NCBI RefSeq assembly: GCF_017591425.1 | Contig: NW_024466599.1 | Location: 77,046,501 to 77,110,500 of the forward strand | Reading direction: 5' to 3' | DNA length: 64,000 nucleotides | Origin: Ochotona curzoniae | Taxonomy: Eukaryota; Chordata; Mammalia; Lagomorpha; Ochotonidae | In this document: one piece after another, positions 12,919 to 25,459 of the stretch | Layout: each line of letters begins with the position of its first letter | How positions within the stretch are numbered: the first letter of the stretch is position 1 | Position numbers and translations under genes: made by a program | Notes under the pieces: generated by a model | What the model was told of the DNA's origin: nothing | Database searches by the model: none | Seen by the model: only the letters and a program-made list of their open reading frames with translations

Positions 12919-14182
12919 GTTGTGTTTTTGTACTACTCAGTGTTTTCAGCTGTTTGAGAAAGTCTTGATGCTTGCAGGACCAATGTTGTCGTAATTCAGG
13001 GAAATAAGTGTTGCTGATATGCCTGACTTCATATCCTTCCGTTGCTCTCATGATTATCCCAGAAGGCTGCTCCCTACATTGTTTGACTCTAAAGTCTTTC
13101 TAACATATTCTCCAGTTCTGCATTGCTTCTGAGTTTTTCATGGAAAAGAACAGGTCTTGATAATAAATGACGTTCATAATTCATCATCAGTGTCTTGCAT
13201 TTTAGTGTCTTTCATGATCTCATTTCTGCCTTCCTGTGCACACTGCTGTTGTCTGTCAGAATCTTCCGAACCTACTTTTAGTACCTGTGGCCTTACACAC
13301 TCTTTCTCCCTCCTTTGGTTTCTGTCTCATTTGATTTTCTCCATTGTACTACAGCTCCATCGAAACAGTACCCAGATCTCTTGGCCATCTTATTTTATTA
13401 CATTGAACATTTAACTTGCAGAAAATACTAATATCAATATTTCTTGAGAATGAACTAAATTCCCTCAAACAAGTAATTGGTCAAATTAAGTAAATGATCA
13501 GCATCAAGATGATGCATAATAGATGCTAGCTAGATGGATTGTTGGACATGGATAGATTTATCTTGAGATTTCTGTAATGATATTATTCAGAGTAGATTGG
13601 TATAACTTATAAAATCCAGTGAAGATGATTATAGTTCCCTGAGACTCAACATAAGAAAATATCAAGATTTTCCAAGAGTTTAAATCATCGAAGTTCTCTC
13701 TGAATGAAAACAAAACAAAACAAACAAACAAAAACAAGCAAAGATCAATGTCCTAGGAAACGAATAAGGACACAAGCAAATTGTCAATTATTTACATAAA
13801 TAACTAACCTATAAAAGTATTTAAGAATCAGTAAAACACTCTAGACCCTAAAAAAAAAAAAAAAAGAATTGGATTCATATGTTGCCAACACATGGCAACA
13901 ATGGAATTCTGTTCAGGGGAAATTGTGTCATTTGTTGCAAGTTAGCAGCACATGAGAGAGAAGAAAACAAAGTAGTAAGACAAGCTGAATGAAGTTAGAA
14001 GACCAACAAAGTTACTGAATTAGATAATTGTTGTAAATGCTGGCATGGTAACGGTATGCTTCTCTCTTCAATGCAATTTGAAGTTAGAGCCCACTGTCCT
14101 TCCCAAGCACACACAAAAGGAAAGCATTTAACGTTTAAATAAAAAATCTATAATAATCTACTTTGGTACATAGCAAGTTAGA
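12919..14182. other. Unassigned AT-rich sequence
   Basis: Contains a caaaa-type simple repeat near 13709-13738 and an A-run near 13850. No gene recognised. Confidence 0.35.
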
Positions 14183-14463
14183 GATATATTTATGTATTTG
14201 AAAGTAAAAATTCAAAGAAAGAGAAAGAGACAGAGAGAGAATCTTGAATCTATTGATTTACTCTCTAAATGGCCCTGACTGCGAATTCAGGCCAGCCCAA
14301 AACCATGATCCAGACACTCCATCTAGAACTCCCATATGGACTGCAGTGGCCTAACCATTTCTGAGCACATTAGCAGGGAGCTGAACTGGAAGCACAGCAG
14401 CCAGGACTTGAACCATGCCCTTAACGGATGCCAGAGTGGCAGGCAGCAGCTCAACACGCTATC
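14183..14463 (-). mobile_element. Old CSINE
   Basis: Purine-rich tail side (gaaagagacagagagag), then ctctctaaatggcc and a worn head. A young CSINE inserted directly beside its head in the same orientation. Confidence 0.65.
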
Positions 14464-14478
14464 CTGCAATTTGATTTT

Positions 14479-14807
14479 CTTTTTAAAAGATTTATTTTTA
14501 TTATTTTTTTATTGGAAAGGAGGATATACAGAGAGGAGAGACAGAGAGGAAGATCTTCCGTCCGATGATTCACTCCCCAAGTGAGCACAATGGCCGATGC
14601 TATGCCAATCCAAAGCCAGGAGCCTCTTCCGGGTCTCCCACGCGGATGCAGGTTCCCAAAGCTTTGGGCCGTCCTCGACTGCTTTTCCCGGGCCACAGGC
14701 AGGGAGCTGGATGGGAAGCGGGGCTGCCGGGATTAGAACCAGCGCCCATATGGGATCCCGGGCGTGCAAGGCGAGGACCTTAACCACTGCGCCACCGCGC
14801 CAGGCCG
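14479..14807 (-). mobile_element. Young CSINE with perfect target duplication
   Basis: Flanked by tgcaatttgatttt at 14465-14478 and 14808-14821. On the minus strand the head reads ggcctggcgcggtggcgcagtgg, giving an RNA polymerase III A box (tggcgcagtggttaagg) and a B-box-like ggttctaatccc. This confirms a tRNA-derived SINE. Nearly consensus, so recent. Confidence 0.97.
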
Positions 14808-14824
14808 TGCAATTTGATTTTTAA

Positions 14825-15125
14825 ACTTAAGGAAATCCCCACTAATAGCAAAGCTGAATTTGAAATGTGTATGGTAATGCTGATCCCAAATAATCAAAAC
14901 AACGTCTCATAGATGAACAAAGATTGAGTGCAAGCATTGTCCAATACAAAAGCTTACTCTGAATCTACAGTAATCAAAACTTCATAAAGATGAATAGAAA
15001 TAAACCTACAACCAAATCTCATAGGTTCCAGTGGCCTGAAAAGTAGATGAGATTCTTACAATATTTTCTGTATTCCCTCAAAAATTCCCTGGAAAAAGGG
15101 AGTCTTTAAAACATGCAAAACAGAT
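14825..15125 (+). mobile_element. Old L1 ORF2 fragment
   Basis: Phrases such as ctacagtaatcaaaacttc and gaatagaaataaacctacaac match the conserved L1 region after the RT domain. Heavily decayed. Confidence 0.45.
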
Positions 15126-15464
15126 TCTAGAAATATCCCAGAAACATCCTTAGAGGAAAGTCCTGCTGCAGGATTTCAAATTCTTCTTGCACTCCTCAGG
15201 GTCATGAGAGCTGGCTCAGAGCTGGCTCCTAGACCCAGACCCCCTTCAAGCAAAACAAGTATCCTCAATGTGTTCCCTATGGTGATGGATGCTCCTGGTT
15301 TCACATATACATACTGGAACTAAAAATAAATAAGAAAAACACATCACGTTCCAGGGCTTGAGCGGACAACGCCTTTGAGAGTTGAGTTCCTTCTTAATGT
15401 TTATCTGTCCTTCAGAGCTATAGGAATTCACAAAAAGAGGTCTGTGTTACAGTGGGTTGAAATG

Positions 15465-15645
15465 CTGCCTAGTATAGCCATATCCCATATTGGCATTATC
15501 TATGGCACCCAAAGTGCATAAACAGGGAATGAGGCCAGAAGCAGAGAGTAGCCAGTACTGAAATCAAGCATGCCAGTGTGTGATACTGGCATCCCAAGGG
15601 TTGACTTAATTGCCTGTGCCACAGTGTCAATCACTGGTTAGCTTT
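15465..15645 (-). mobile_element. Old partial CSINE
   Basis: The order of acccaaagtgcataaacaggga and ggcatcccaagggttgacttaa fits a worn CSINE head half. The tail half is missing. Confidence 0.4.
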
Positions 15646-15697
15646 TAAGTCCATTCTTCTATATAGATCTGTTATTTAAAAAAAAAAAAAAAAACCC

Positions 15698-16024
15698 TAC
15701 ATTTTTTATTTGAATGAGAAAGAGGGGGGAGAGAGAAAAAGATTAACAGAAACAGAGACAGAGAAAGAGAGATTTTTTCCTACTTATTCGCTCCCCAAAT
15801 ATCCACAACAGCTTGTGCTGGGCTAGGTTGTAGCAGGAATCTGGAACTGAATCCAGGCCTCTCAGATGGGATACACGGAACCAAGTATCACACCCTTCAT
15901 TTGTTCCCTCCCAAATGGACCTCATCAGGAAGCTTGAATCAGAAACCGACTCCAATGCAGCTGCCCCAACATGTGACATGGACACTTCAAGTGGCATCTT
16001 AGAAACTGTTCAAATGCCTGGCCC
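15698..16024 (-). mobile_element. Old CSINE
   Basis: Tail side gagagaaaaagattaacag, central ctccccaaatatcc, head end aaatgcctggccc. Confidence 0.65.
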
Positions 16025-16043
16025 TCTCATGAAAGCTTTTTTT

Positions 16044-16362
16044 TTTTTTTAATTTTAAGATTTCTTTTATTAAAAAAAAAAAAAAAGGTAGGAGTGACAG
16101 AGAGGGAGAGACAGAGAGAAAGAGATCTACGTTCTAGTTTATTCCTTAAATAGCCAAAATGGCCAGGGCTAGAAAAGAGTGAATCCGGATACTGGATCTC
16201 CCTCCTGGTCCTTCAGGCGGGACCAGGGCCCAAGTACTCAAGCAATCTGCTGCTTTCCCCTGAGGTATTAACAAAATTACAGCCGCCGTGCTTGAATTTC
16301 ACCCCAGTAAGACATTGGCACTGCAAGCAGCTGCTTAACCCTCTGTGCTATAATGACGCCCC
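16044..16362 (-). mobile_element. Old CSINE, tandem with the previous one
   Basis: taagatttcttttatt, then gacagagagggagagacagag, and head traces ctgtgctataatgacgcccc. Same orientation as its neighbour. Confidence 0.7.
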
Positions 16363-17859
16363 CAAACTTCCCAACAAAAGCACTCTAATGCAAGTAATGC
16401 TACAAGTCACTAATTTGCAGAGATACACCAGTACATTCTGCGGTGTAGAAATTGAGAATTGCCATGGGAGTATATGTTTAGCTAGTAATTAAAACATCTG
16501 CATGCATGCCAAGTTGGAGTATCTGGGTTTAAGCTTCATGTTAACACAGCCCTCAGGGGATTGAAAAAAAGGCTAAATATTAAGATCTTGCCATTTAATT
16601 AGCAGACCTAAATTAGCATCCCGGTTGCTGGTTTTAAGCCTGAGTCAGCTTCCATTATTGTTGGCGTTTGGGGAATAAATCAGAGAATCCAAATTCTCTC
16701 TTTCTCACTCTCTCTCTTCTATCAGAAAGACATAAGATTCCTTATCTTGCTGTTCCTCAAATACATTTCCAAAGAGCTTGTACTGACTTGTGCTAATATT
16801 TGGTACTAAGCAAGTTTCCCATGTAGAGCTTTTTTCTTAATACACAGGTAGTTGGAAAGTGGATCAGAAAATGAACGCTATTCCTCTTTCTGTCTCCATC
16901 TCTTGTTCTCCTCCTCTCCCAGCCTTCTCCCCACCAATCTTGGTCTTGCCCTTTTCTCATTTTTCATCTCAAAGTAAATAAATAAGTAAGCATTTGAAAA
17001 TGATAGTAAGAAGATATCAAGACAGCTTTGCAGCTCACTTAGTGGCTTACTGCATTGGTATCCTGATATTGAGAATACTCTGTCGTAAGAAAAAGTATTT
17101 GTCCTGTGAGCCTAGATCAGCCCATTTTTGCTCAATAGATGATCTTAATGTTGAAAGCATTTAACTAAGTGAGGTTGTGGTTGAAGTCAGCAGCCTTTTA
17201 TTTCTTTATTTTTTTTTTTTTTCTAAAAGAAGTGGTGACTAAGTTGCGGAACAGAGTGATAAAGGCACAAAAACTCACAGGGAACATGATTTTTACATTT
17301 TATTAGAGGAAAACTTGGAAAAAACATTTAAGACAGAGGTGAAGCAGGGAGCGTGAGGTGTCTTCAGAGGCTGGACAGCTAAATATCACCATGACTCTTA
17401 GAACTCGTTAGAGTGAGTGACCAGGGGTCCAAGGAGAAAGGAGTCTGATGTCAGGAAGAAAGAGCAAAGAATCCTGGCGGATTACTCAAAGATGGTGGAG
17501 GGACAGATTTTGGAGTCATGAAGAACCTGTTCCTCCCATTTGTATAGCATCTTTGAGATCCAGGCAAGTGAGTTAATTTCAAGAGACTCGTGATTGTCTT
17601 GTCTTCAGTAGAAGAATGAATAATAGCATGTTATGTTATGCTGGGAAGATTAAAAGAGTTAATGGATACAAAGCAATGGATATTTGGTACGCTCGTTCCT
17701 CCTCACGCCTACTCCCATTTTTCCCGGTCGTGTATGACACCATTTAACAGTCAGTGAGTTCAGCCCATGTCTCAGCTGCTAACACTGGAGCAGCTAGGCG
17801 GTCATCCAACCCATAGCAATGACTGCAAATGAAAGATACAAAGATATTCAAACTTAAAT
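16363..17859. other. Unassigned sequence
   Basis: Unique, AT-rich, with a T-run near 17210-17222. Nothing coding recognised. Confidence 0.35.
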
Positions 17860-18178
17860 TTTTAAAAAAATATTTGGTTAAAAGATAGATGAGAGGAATG
17901 GTTAGATATATACACAGAAAGAGGGGTCGGGTGAGATCCTTCATCACTGAATCACTCTCCAAAAGGCCAAAATACTCAAGGTTGGACCAGGACCCACGAG
18001 CGGATCTGGGAGCTGCTTTCAGGTCTCCAACATGGGATGGCAAATACTTGAGTATTCTTCCATGCATTAGCAGGGAGCAATACCTACGTGGAGCATGCAG
18101 GACTTGAACCAGGGTATTATAATTTTAAAGCATCACAAATGGCAGCTTAACTTACTACACCATAACCATGGCTCCTGG
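17860..18178 (-). mobile_element. Old CSINE
   Basis: Contains aatcactctccaaaaggcc and ggtctccaacatggg; head ends actacaccataaccatggctcc. Confidence 0.65.
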
Positions 18179-19233
18179 CATGGGAGGAACAAATAAATTA
18201 ATATTTAGTATTTTCTTTGAGTTGTGGTTAGCTGCTCTGTCTTTAATGCATTATTTTATTTAAGTGATTATCTTGCCCATTACCTAGAAATCTAATTATA
18301 ACAGTGCTATTATAAAATTAAAAAAAATATATATATAGTTAAAAAAAGTAAAAAAATGACTTGCAAGGATTATTTTTTTTGATAGGACTGCAAAGCGATC
18401 CTTTCTCATAGTGAGTAGGGGTTCTTCCTGGAAAAGATTTTATATAATAAGTTATAAAATACTTACTATATGTTTAATATCTTTCAAACTTCAAACATGA
18501 GGGATGATACCACAGTCATGTTACTTAAAATATTATTAACATAATCTACATTCTGCAGAGGAAAAAAAGCAGTCAGCAAGAAAAAGCAATGGACATCGAT
18601 TAAATGCTTCTTTACTAAGATGTTTCTAAGTTATTACAGTTATTTGCTTTGGTTATTTGAGGCGGAATGATTTTGATAGGAAAAAGGAATTATGACTACA
18701 GCTTCTCTGTATGGAAAGTAAATTTCTAGGAACTTATTTTTCTAATTCCCGCTATTGTGAGCTAACTGTTAATCTCCAAATTTAAGTTATCAAATTATTA
18801 ACCCAAGTCTGTTTTTTCATAATAGAAAATCTCTTAATGGTTACCAGATTATCAGCCTAGGAATCAAGTATGGCTTTAAGTTTAAAACCATCAGCTAAAG
18901 GCAGTGCTTGGTGACCTATGAACTCACTTTTCCACTGAAGGCTATTCCAGACAGATGGATTGAGACAAAGAATCTCACCATTTTGTGAATCCATGAGTGT
19001 GTAATGAAACTATTGGAAGTTAGGAATGGTAAAATATACCTGGAATAACAAATGATACCTGAAATAAAAAAAACATTTGCATGTTTTTTAAGTGTTTTCT
19101 TCTAAAATAATACAAATTTATCAATGACAAAATTCCTTTGCCATGACTGATATTCAAGAAATGGTAGAAAAATTGATCGATTTTCCTCCGATAGATTATT
19201 TCCTTTTCTCTACACATTACACTATAGTCCCAT
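18179..19233. other. Unassigned AT-rich sequence
   Basis: No gene or clear repeat. Confidence 0.35.
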
Positions 19234-19252
19234 AATAGTGTGTGTTATTCTT

Positions 19253-19278
19253 ACCGACTGCGCCATCGCGCCAGGCCC
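19253..19278 (-). mobile_element. 26-bp CSINE head fragment with intact target duplication
   Basis: Only the 5' head of a CSINE, read in the minus direction, is present: it ends gccatcgcgccaggccc on the plus strand. It is flanked by a perfect 19-base repeat, aatagtgtgtgttattctt, at 19234-19252 and 19279-19297. The SINE body and A-rich tail are missing. Confidence 0.9.
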
Positions 19279-19309
19279 AATAGTGTGTGTTATTCTTTAA
19301 AAAAAAAAA

Positions 19310-19500
19310 AAAAGTGACTGTGGCGCTGAGCCCCTTCGGCTGTCCTGCTGTGCATGTGCTCCTGCCACTGTGATGCCATCTACCAGGAGGCAGTCACCAC
19401 TGGCCAAACATACCAAGAGGCCCAGTGTTGGATTTTCAGCACGCAAAACTACAAATAAACCTTTTCTCTGTGTATGAAGTAGCTAGCCTCAGAATGTGTC
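19310..19500 (+). mobile_element. MaLR-like LTR 3' fragment
   Basis: The run of phrases ctgccactgtgatgccatc, accaggaggc, ttggattttcagc, aactacaaataaacc and gtagctagcctcag is the 3' portion of a common mammalian MaLR-type LTR, with its polyadenylation signal aataaa. The exact subfamily is not assigned. Confidence 0.5.
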
Positions 19501-19589
19501 AATCTCAATTTCTGTTTTCACCACAAATGCAGTGTGGTTTTGTGGTAATACTATCCATATGGGGAATTTCAATTCAACTCCATGGGATT

Positions 19590-19868
19590 TTCATGGAGCA
19601 GCTTCTGCCCCTTGCAAATGCACCTGGAGAACCAACGGATAGCCCTGGTGAATAGGCCCCTGTACCCATGTGGGAGACATGAAGGAAGCTTCTGGCTCCT
19701 GGAAAATGGGCCCCTGTGCTGTTATTGTGCTGTTGTGGCCATTTGGGACTTGAATCAGAGGATGGAAGATTCTTTCTCTCTCTCTCTTTCTCTCATTTGT
19801 TTATCTCTTCCTCTCTTGCTGTGTCGCTCCGCCTTTCATCAGATCAATAAGTGAATCTTTTAAAAATA
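19590..19868 (+). mobile_element. Old CSINE
   Basis: catgtgggagacatgaaggaagcttctggctcctgg, then gtggccatttggg, a CT-rich run, and a cagatcaataagtgaatctttt tail. Confidence 0.75.
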
Positions 19869-20018
19869 TATTTTAGAGGATTTGAAATGAATTAGTAAAT
19901 AATTAAGGATGAGACTAAACCACAAACATTGTATTTCAGTAGCTTTAGTTTCTAACAGAATGCCCGACACCTTGCTGAATCAATGGATATTGCAGTGACT
20001 TTCAGTAATTAACCCCCC

Positions 20019-20021
<3 letters not shown>

Positions 20022-20071
<50 letters not shown>
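20022..20071. repeat. (AC)n microsatellite
   Basis: An uninterrupted run of about 25 AC units. Confidence 0.97.
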
Positions 20072-20073
<2 letters not shown>

Positions 20074-21053
20074 GAATAAGGTGCTCTAGCCCGGTAAGGA
20101 AAAAATAGGCACAAATAACACATGTTGTATTTTGCTTACTCATAATGCTAGCAAGAAGTGAAATAAGTACTTATTTCTGAAGGAATACAACTGCATAATT
20201 CCAGGTATATTTAAAGTTGTTTCATTTTTCTTATTCAAATTTCTCCTATATACATGGACCTAGCACATAGTAAGTGTTCAATGTACACTTGCTGACATAG
20301 TGAGTAAATTATCTTACTACATTCAGCAAAACAGCATGTATTTGTCTCAGACATATACAAGTGAAATTGTAGGAACTTATAGTTAGATTTGCATGTATAG
20401 TCATTCAGAATCCACCTATTACAGCTAATAAATTTCAATTAGAAAACATAAACATACTTAAAATAAGTAAATAAATATAAACCATTTACCAAAATAGGTT
20501 TACTATTTGGATCAAAGTTGCATTCTTTGCATGTGGCCTGAATCTTTATTTAATAACCTTAGAAATCTCTAGAACTGTTTTGTGTTAGAGTAGAGCTAGC
20601 GTGGTTATCATGAACAAAATCTGAAATCTTCTATTTGTTACATATTTTATTTCAAGGAGTTAATCAGTAATATGAAAGATTTTAGAGTTTGTTTTCAATT
20701 CACATTTATATCATGTATCTCCGAATATCCACATCTATTGAGTTTTTAATTATTGGTAAATAACAATAAAGATAATATTTATTCTCATTTTCTCCCTTAC
20801 TGAGAAATAGTGCTTAAAGCGAGCAGCATTTCCTAGCAGAATCTATTTATGTTCAGCACTCAGACACAGTTAAAAGATGCAGAACATTACTTCCAATGGC
20901 AATGTAGCTAAGCAATGATGAATGCCTTTACTGTCATGAATTGGAGAATATTCCTGGAATGGTTCATTCGATTCAACTTTGTAGACTCCTTTAAAATATT
21001 AATTAACCGTAAAGTTATTCCTTACAGATGTGAAAGTCAATAAAATATCCGAA
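20072..21053. other. Unassigned AT-rich sequence
   Basis: Nothing recognised. Confidence 0.35.
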
Positions 21054-21397
21054 CAAGGGTGGGTATTGTGGCTCAACAAATACACAGCCGTTTGTAACAT
21101 CCTCAACCCTTACCAGGGTGCCGGGTTCAAATCATGGCTGCTTCACTCCCAGTCTAGCTTCCTCCTGACACCATCTTACAAGGCAGCATCCTGGCAGGTG
21201 CTTGAGTTCCGGCCATCCACGTGGGGTCCCAGGATGGAACGCTAGTCTTCTGGCTTCAGTCCGGCCCAGCACCAGCACCTTTTTATAAGGAATCAATATG
21301 TGGATAAGCAGATGGAAAGACAGATGTCCTCTTGGTCTTTTTCTCTCTCTTTACCTTTCAAATAACTAGAGGCATTTAAAAGTTAAAATAAACACCA
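21054..21397 (+). mobile_element. Old CSINE
   Basis: Head gggtattgtggctcaacaaatac, middle gggtgccgggttcaaatcatgg, tail tttacctttcaaataact. The body differs from the young pika type. Confidence 0.65.
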
Positions 21398-22479
21398 AGA
21401 TAACTGACAGAAAAAAAAAATAAAGAGAGCTGAGATATATTTTTGTTTTTTAATTCTTACATGATGTAGCTCCAAAATTATGAATCTAGAATCTTAAATA
21501 TAATAATCTAAAGTAGTATCTGAAGATATATATCTTAAATGTTATCAAGACTGTCTGATGAGAATGCAAATAAAAGAAACTGTATTTCATGATTAAGGAA
21601 AATATTTTCATGTCCAATGGATTAGAGCTTGGCTCTTCCACTGTGACATTAAGTTTCTCTTCACAGTCACATGGATCATTAATAGATACTAGACTAGCAG
21701 ATAATAGATGAAGAATCGGTTGATGCATTTTCTTCCAATTTCCTTGTTTAAGTCGAATTTATTAATAATAATTCACATAAATCTGAGACTCATTCTCCAA
21801 TTTTTTTCTTAGATTTAAGTTTCCTTAGTTGCATACAATTTTTCTTTGATGACCTAGTACAGAGCCCTCTACCTTACTACAGATTTGACTAACCACAGAT
21901 TTGTTTTATTTAAAATATGTTATTGAAATTCTGAAACCACCATGCAAGTATAGAAGCACGGCATGTATGAGTCAGTGGTGGAGGTAGAAGCCAAGCTTCT
22001 CATGGCTTAATTAAGAAATGAAAGTCAAAGAGAGATATTTACAGTAACACATCAGACTGGAGTAAAGTCGTAGACAATAGCATGAACTCATTTTTGGCCC
22101 AACATATGCAGAGAGAAGGAAAGAGAAGAAAATAGATATTTGTGGATATATGCATAAATAGCAGTTATGATTCACAGCATTTTTGTTTCCAGATTTAAGA
22201 ACTAGAAGCAATGGTATCTTGATAACAATGGCAGCAATCCAGTGTTCATAACATACTTATTAATGCCACCATCCACAAAAGAAATCTGAATTTTTTGAAT
22301 CTCAAATTGGCTTATTCACAACAGGGGTGATGTATACAAAACATGAGCCTGGATCATCTTGTAGTAAAAACAAATATAAACATTAATTAAATTTAAAAAA
22401 AATACAGTAATCAGAGGGGCACTGTTCCTGACTCTAGGAGCTCCTAATTTCCAAGCTGGAATAATTTACATAACAAAGT
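21398..22479. other. Unassigned AT-rich sequence
   Basis: Nothing coding recognised; possible decayed L1 near its end. Confidence 0.35.
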
Positions 22480-23890
22480 AAATAGATATTGGAAACTCCT
22501 CAAGAAACTTAAGGAAATCTGCACAAACATGAAGACAAAGAACAGTGTTTTGCAGAAGAAATCAAGAGGAAAATAAAACTGTGTGGAAATAAATAACAAT
22601 GATAGCACAATATCAAAATTAACAGGCTATAGCAAAAAGAGTATCAAAGCGAAATTCAAAACAATTAGTGAGTATGCCAAGAAATCAGAAAGGCATCAAT
22701 CATTTAATTGATGATCTACCACCTATTAATGCATCTCAAGGACCTAGAAAAATGACAACCAAACCCAAAGTTAGTAGGAAGAGAGAAAAATGTAAAAGTA
22801 GGCCAGAACTAAAATTTGAAACAAAAAAGGTACATAAAAGTAATAAATTTGATGACTGTTTTCTTGAAAAATATATACAAAATAGATAAATAATTGGACC
22901 CACCAAAAAAAAAAATGGCAGAAGACCTAAATCAGTTAAATCAGAAATGAAAAAGGAGACATAACAATGGACACTACAGACTCACAAAGAATAAACAACG
23001 ACTACAACCATATACCAACAGATTGGAAAGTCGAAAGCAATGAATAGATTAGATATTTGATTACACACAATTGACCTAAATTGAGTCATTATAGCATGTT
23101 GATAACTGAAAGAGATAAAACATGGTTAAAGATGCTTGTAACAAAAAGCCCAGGATCAGATGGCTTCACTGTCAGATTTGACCAAACACTGCAAGAAGTA
23201 AATCCAACTTTTCTCAAACTAGCCGAGCAATGGAAATTCCTGTAACACCAACATCAACTTGGTCCACAAACCAAAAAAAGACCTAACAAGGAGAACTATA
23301 GATTAATATCCCTGCTGAACATATGTACATAAATCCCCAACAAAATACTTGCTGAACAAATTCCAAAACATATCATATATATCATTTACCTTGACCGAGT
23401 AGATATGCAGTTTGTATATGTGATAGATGACATTAACAAATGAAAAAAAATGTGGAAAAAAAATGTGGTTATCTCAAAATACACAGCAAAAGCATTTGTT
23501 AACACACAATGCACTTTAAGATAAAAGCCTTCAGCAAAGTGGGTATAGAACATTTCTCCACAAAATTCAAGGCAATATATAAAAAAATGCAAGGTGAGTA
23601 TCTCATTGAATTTGGACAAATTAGAGGTATTTCTGTGAAGATCTGGAACCAGACAAGGATGCCCACTTTCACCCTTGCTTTTACATATATTTTTAAATTT
23701 TAAATTTTAAATATATTGGTTGAAGTTTTAGCCAGAGCCATTAGACTAGAAATACAAATCAAAAGCATGGAAACTGAAATGTGGAAAATGAAGTTATCCA
23801 AATTTGCAGATGACATGATTATCTAAATAAATGAACCAAAAAATTCCATCTAGAGACTATTGCAATTCATGAAAGGGTCTAGTAAAGTTG
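22480..23890 (+). mobile_element. L1 ORF2 fragment (connector and reverse transcriptase)
   Basis: Sense-strand ORF2 with many stops. Landmarks are NPKVSR-like KPKVSRKREKCKSRPE near 22770, SPGSDGFTVRF near 23150, NYRLISLLN near 23290, TRQGCPLSPLL near 23650, and a degraded FADDM motif near 23800. Endonuclease and 3' end are missing. Confidence 0.85.
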
Positions 23891-23904
23891 TTATTACGAA
23901 TTGA

Positions 23905-24429
23905 AGCAAAATAAACATAAGTGTGCAAATACTATCTTGTATCCTGATTTCATTTCCTTAAGTTCCCAGAAGTGTGATTGCTAGGTCATATGGTGATGTA
24001 CATTTAGATCTCAGGAATTTCCATGTTGTTTTCTATAATGTTGTACTAATTTACGTCTCCACCCACACTGCATTAAGGTACCTTTCCCTACATCCTTGTC
24101 AGTGTTTATGACTTGTTTTATTATCTGTGTGATAATCATTCTAATCATGGTGAGGTAAAGCCTCATTGTAATTTTTGTTTGAATTTCCCTATGGCTGGTG
24201 ATTCTGAGCATTTTTATGATGCATCTGTGTTTGGTCTTTTGAAAATTGACTGTTCATGTCTTCACTTGATTCTTAACTGGACTGTTTAGTTGTTGAAGAG
24301 TTTCTTGAGATTTCTATAGATCTTGGATATTAATCTTCTATCTACTGAATACTTTGCAAATATTTTCTTTCTTTATGTTGGTTTCCTTTTAACTTTGTTC
24401 ATGGTTTCCTTGACAATGCACCTCGATGG
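23905..24429 (-). mobile_element. L1 ORF2 C-terminal fragment, opposite strand
   Basis: The plus strand reads as the complement of the well-known L1 C-terminal region: ggtgaggtaaagcctcattg, a gtgattctgagcatttttatg block, and gatcttggatattaatcttc. It ends at the LTR-like repeat. Confidence 0.75.
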
Positions 24430-25057
24430 TGTCATGTCCAGCAGGCCCAGAGACATCCAAGGGTTGAACCAACGGTGTTACTCAGCCACAAACCACTGGA
24501 GACAAACTGGTGAGGGATATCCGTTTATTTGGAAGAAGTTATAAGCTTAATTAAAGTAGGAAAAGGGGCAAGCAGAAGGGCAGTTCTGACAGTCCTCTCA
24601 CCCAACAGTGACATTTTGATGGCTGGGAGGCAGGTCTCTCTCTCTCTGGACCCTCCAATCAAGTCATAGGTCACACTTGCACACCCAGGCTGAAAGCTGT
24701 GCCTCAGGCCACCAGCAGATGGATGGAAGCTTACATGCAAATAGAAGCTAGCACCTGGGCTGGAAGCTACCCATCAGGACAAACTTGCAAATTCCTTACA
24801 TGTGACTGAAAAACAGGATACATGCTGCATTTAACTTCCTGGAGTTATTTACCAGGCAAGTCCTGGCACAGCTCATTCAAGGACATAAAAGAGAGACTGG
24901 GGTGCAGCACAGTGCTCTTGCTACATGCCCAGTGAACAGGTCTTAGCTGGCCAACATCAATGTCAGGGGGTTGCCTGTGTGGGGGAGGACAGGTGTACTG
25001 TGTGTCCGATGCCTCCCGTATGGGCTAAGTAGGTAGATACGGGCACAATCTCCCACA
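24430..25057 (-). repeat. LTR-like repeat, lower copy
   Basis: It shares long blocks with the upper copy: gcagacaaa(c/t)tggtgaggg, ttataagcttaa, ctgaaagctgtgcctcagg, and gtgtggggg followed by cctcccgtatgg near the end. A TATA-like ttataagctt lies near one end. Orientation follows the parent element and is not certain. Confidence 0.65.
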
Positions 25058-25084
25058 TCTCCCCACTCTACTCTTGAATAAAAC

Positions 25085-25420
25085 TTTACCACTAAGACCT
25101 TTGCCAAAAAGGCAACCTTTTGGCCCAAGACCCTAAGAAGTTGGATCAGACATTGGAAGACAAAATTTAACACAAGAACACCACCTCAGAACAGGGATCG
25201 TCCCCCAAGGAAACTGCTGAACTTATCTGGACAATAAGAGGCTGGACTATGCAGGGTACATGCTCACAATGAAGGAATCATGCCTGGATACAAACTGTAA
25301 TACTGCAACAATGTGGAGGAATCCAACATCGGGGGGAGGACTTGGGGAGGGGTTGGGGGAAGCCCAGAGCCTAGGAAACTCTGTCATAAAATGAAATAAA
25401 AAAAAAAAAAAAAAAAAAAA
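25085..25420 (+). mobile_element. L1 3' end with poly(A), inside the second ERV
   Basis: G-rich 3' UTR wording (gggaggacttggggaggggttggggg, then cagagcctaggaaactctgtcataaaatg) precedes a run of A at 25400-25422. The same wording, diverged, appears on the minus strand at 31720-31830 next to L1 sequence, which supports the L1 assignment. Confidence 0.65.
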
Positions 25421-25459
25421 AACACCTACCACCACATCACACTGCAGACAGAAAGCCTA

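Noticed and set aside
14757..14807. Possible tRNA gene from A- and B-box matches
   Set aside because: The boxes are the polymerase III promoter of the CSINE head; no cloverleaf with an anticodon stem can be drawn.
20022..20071. Regular short repeats that might suggest an array
   Set aside because: A plain AC microsatellite; no spacers, so not a CRISPR-type array.
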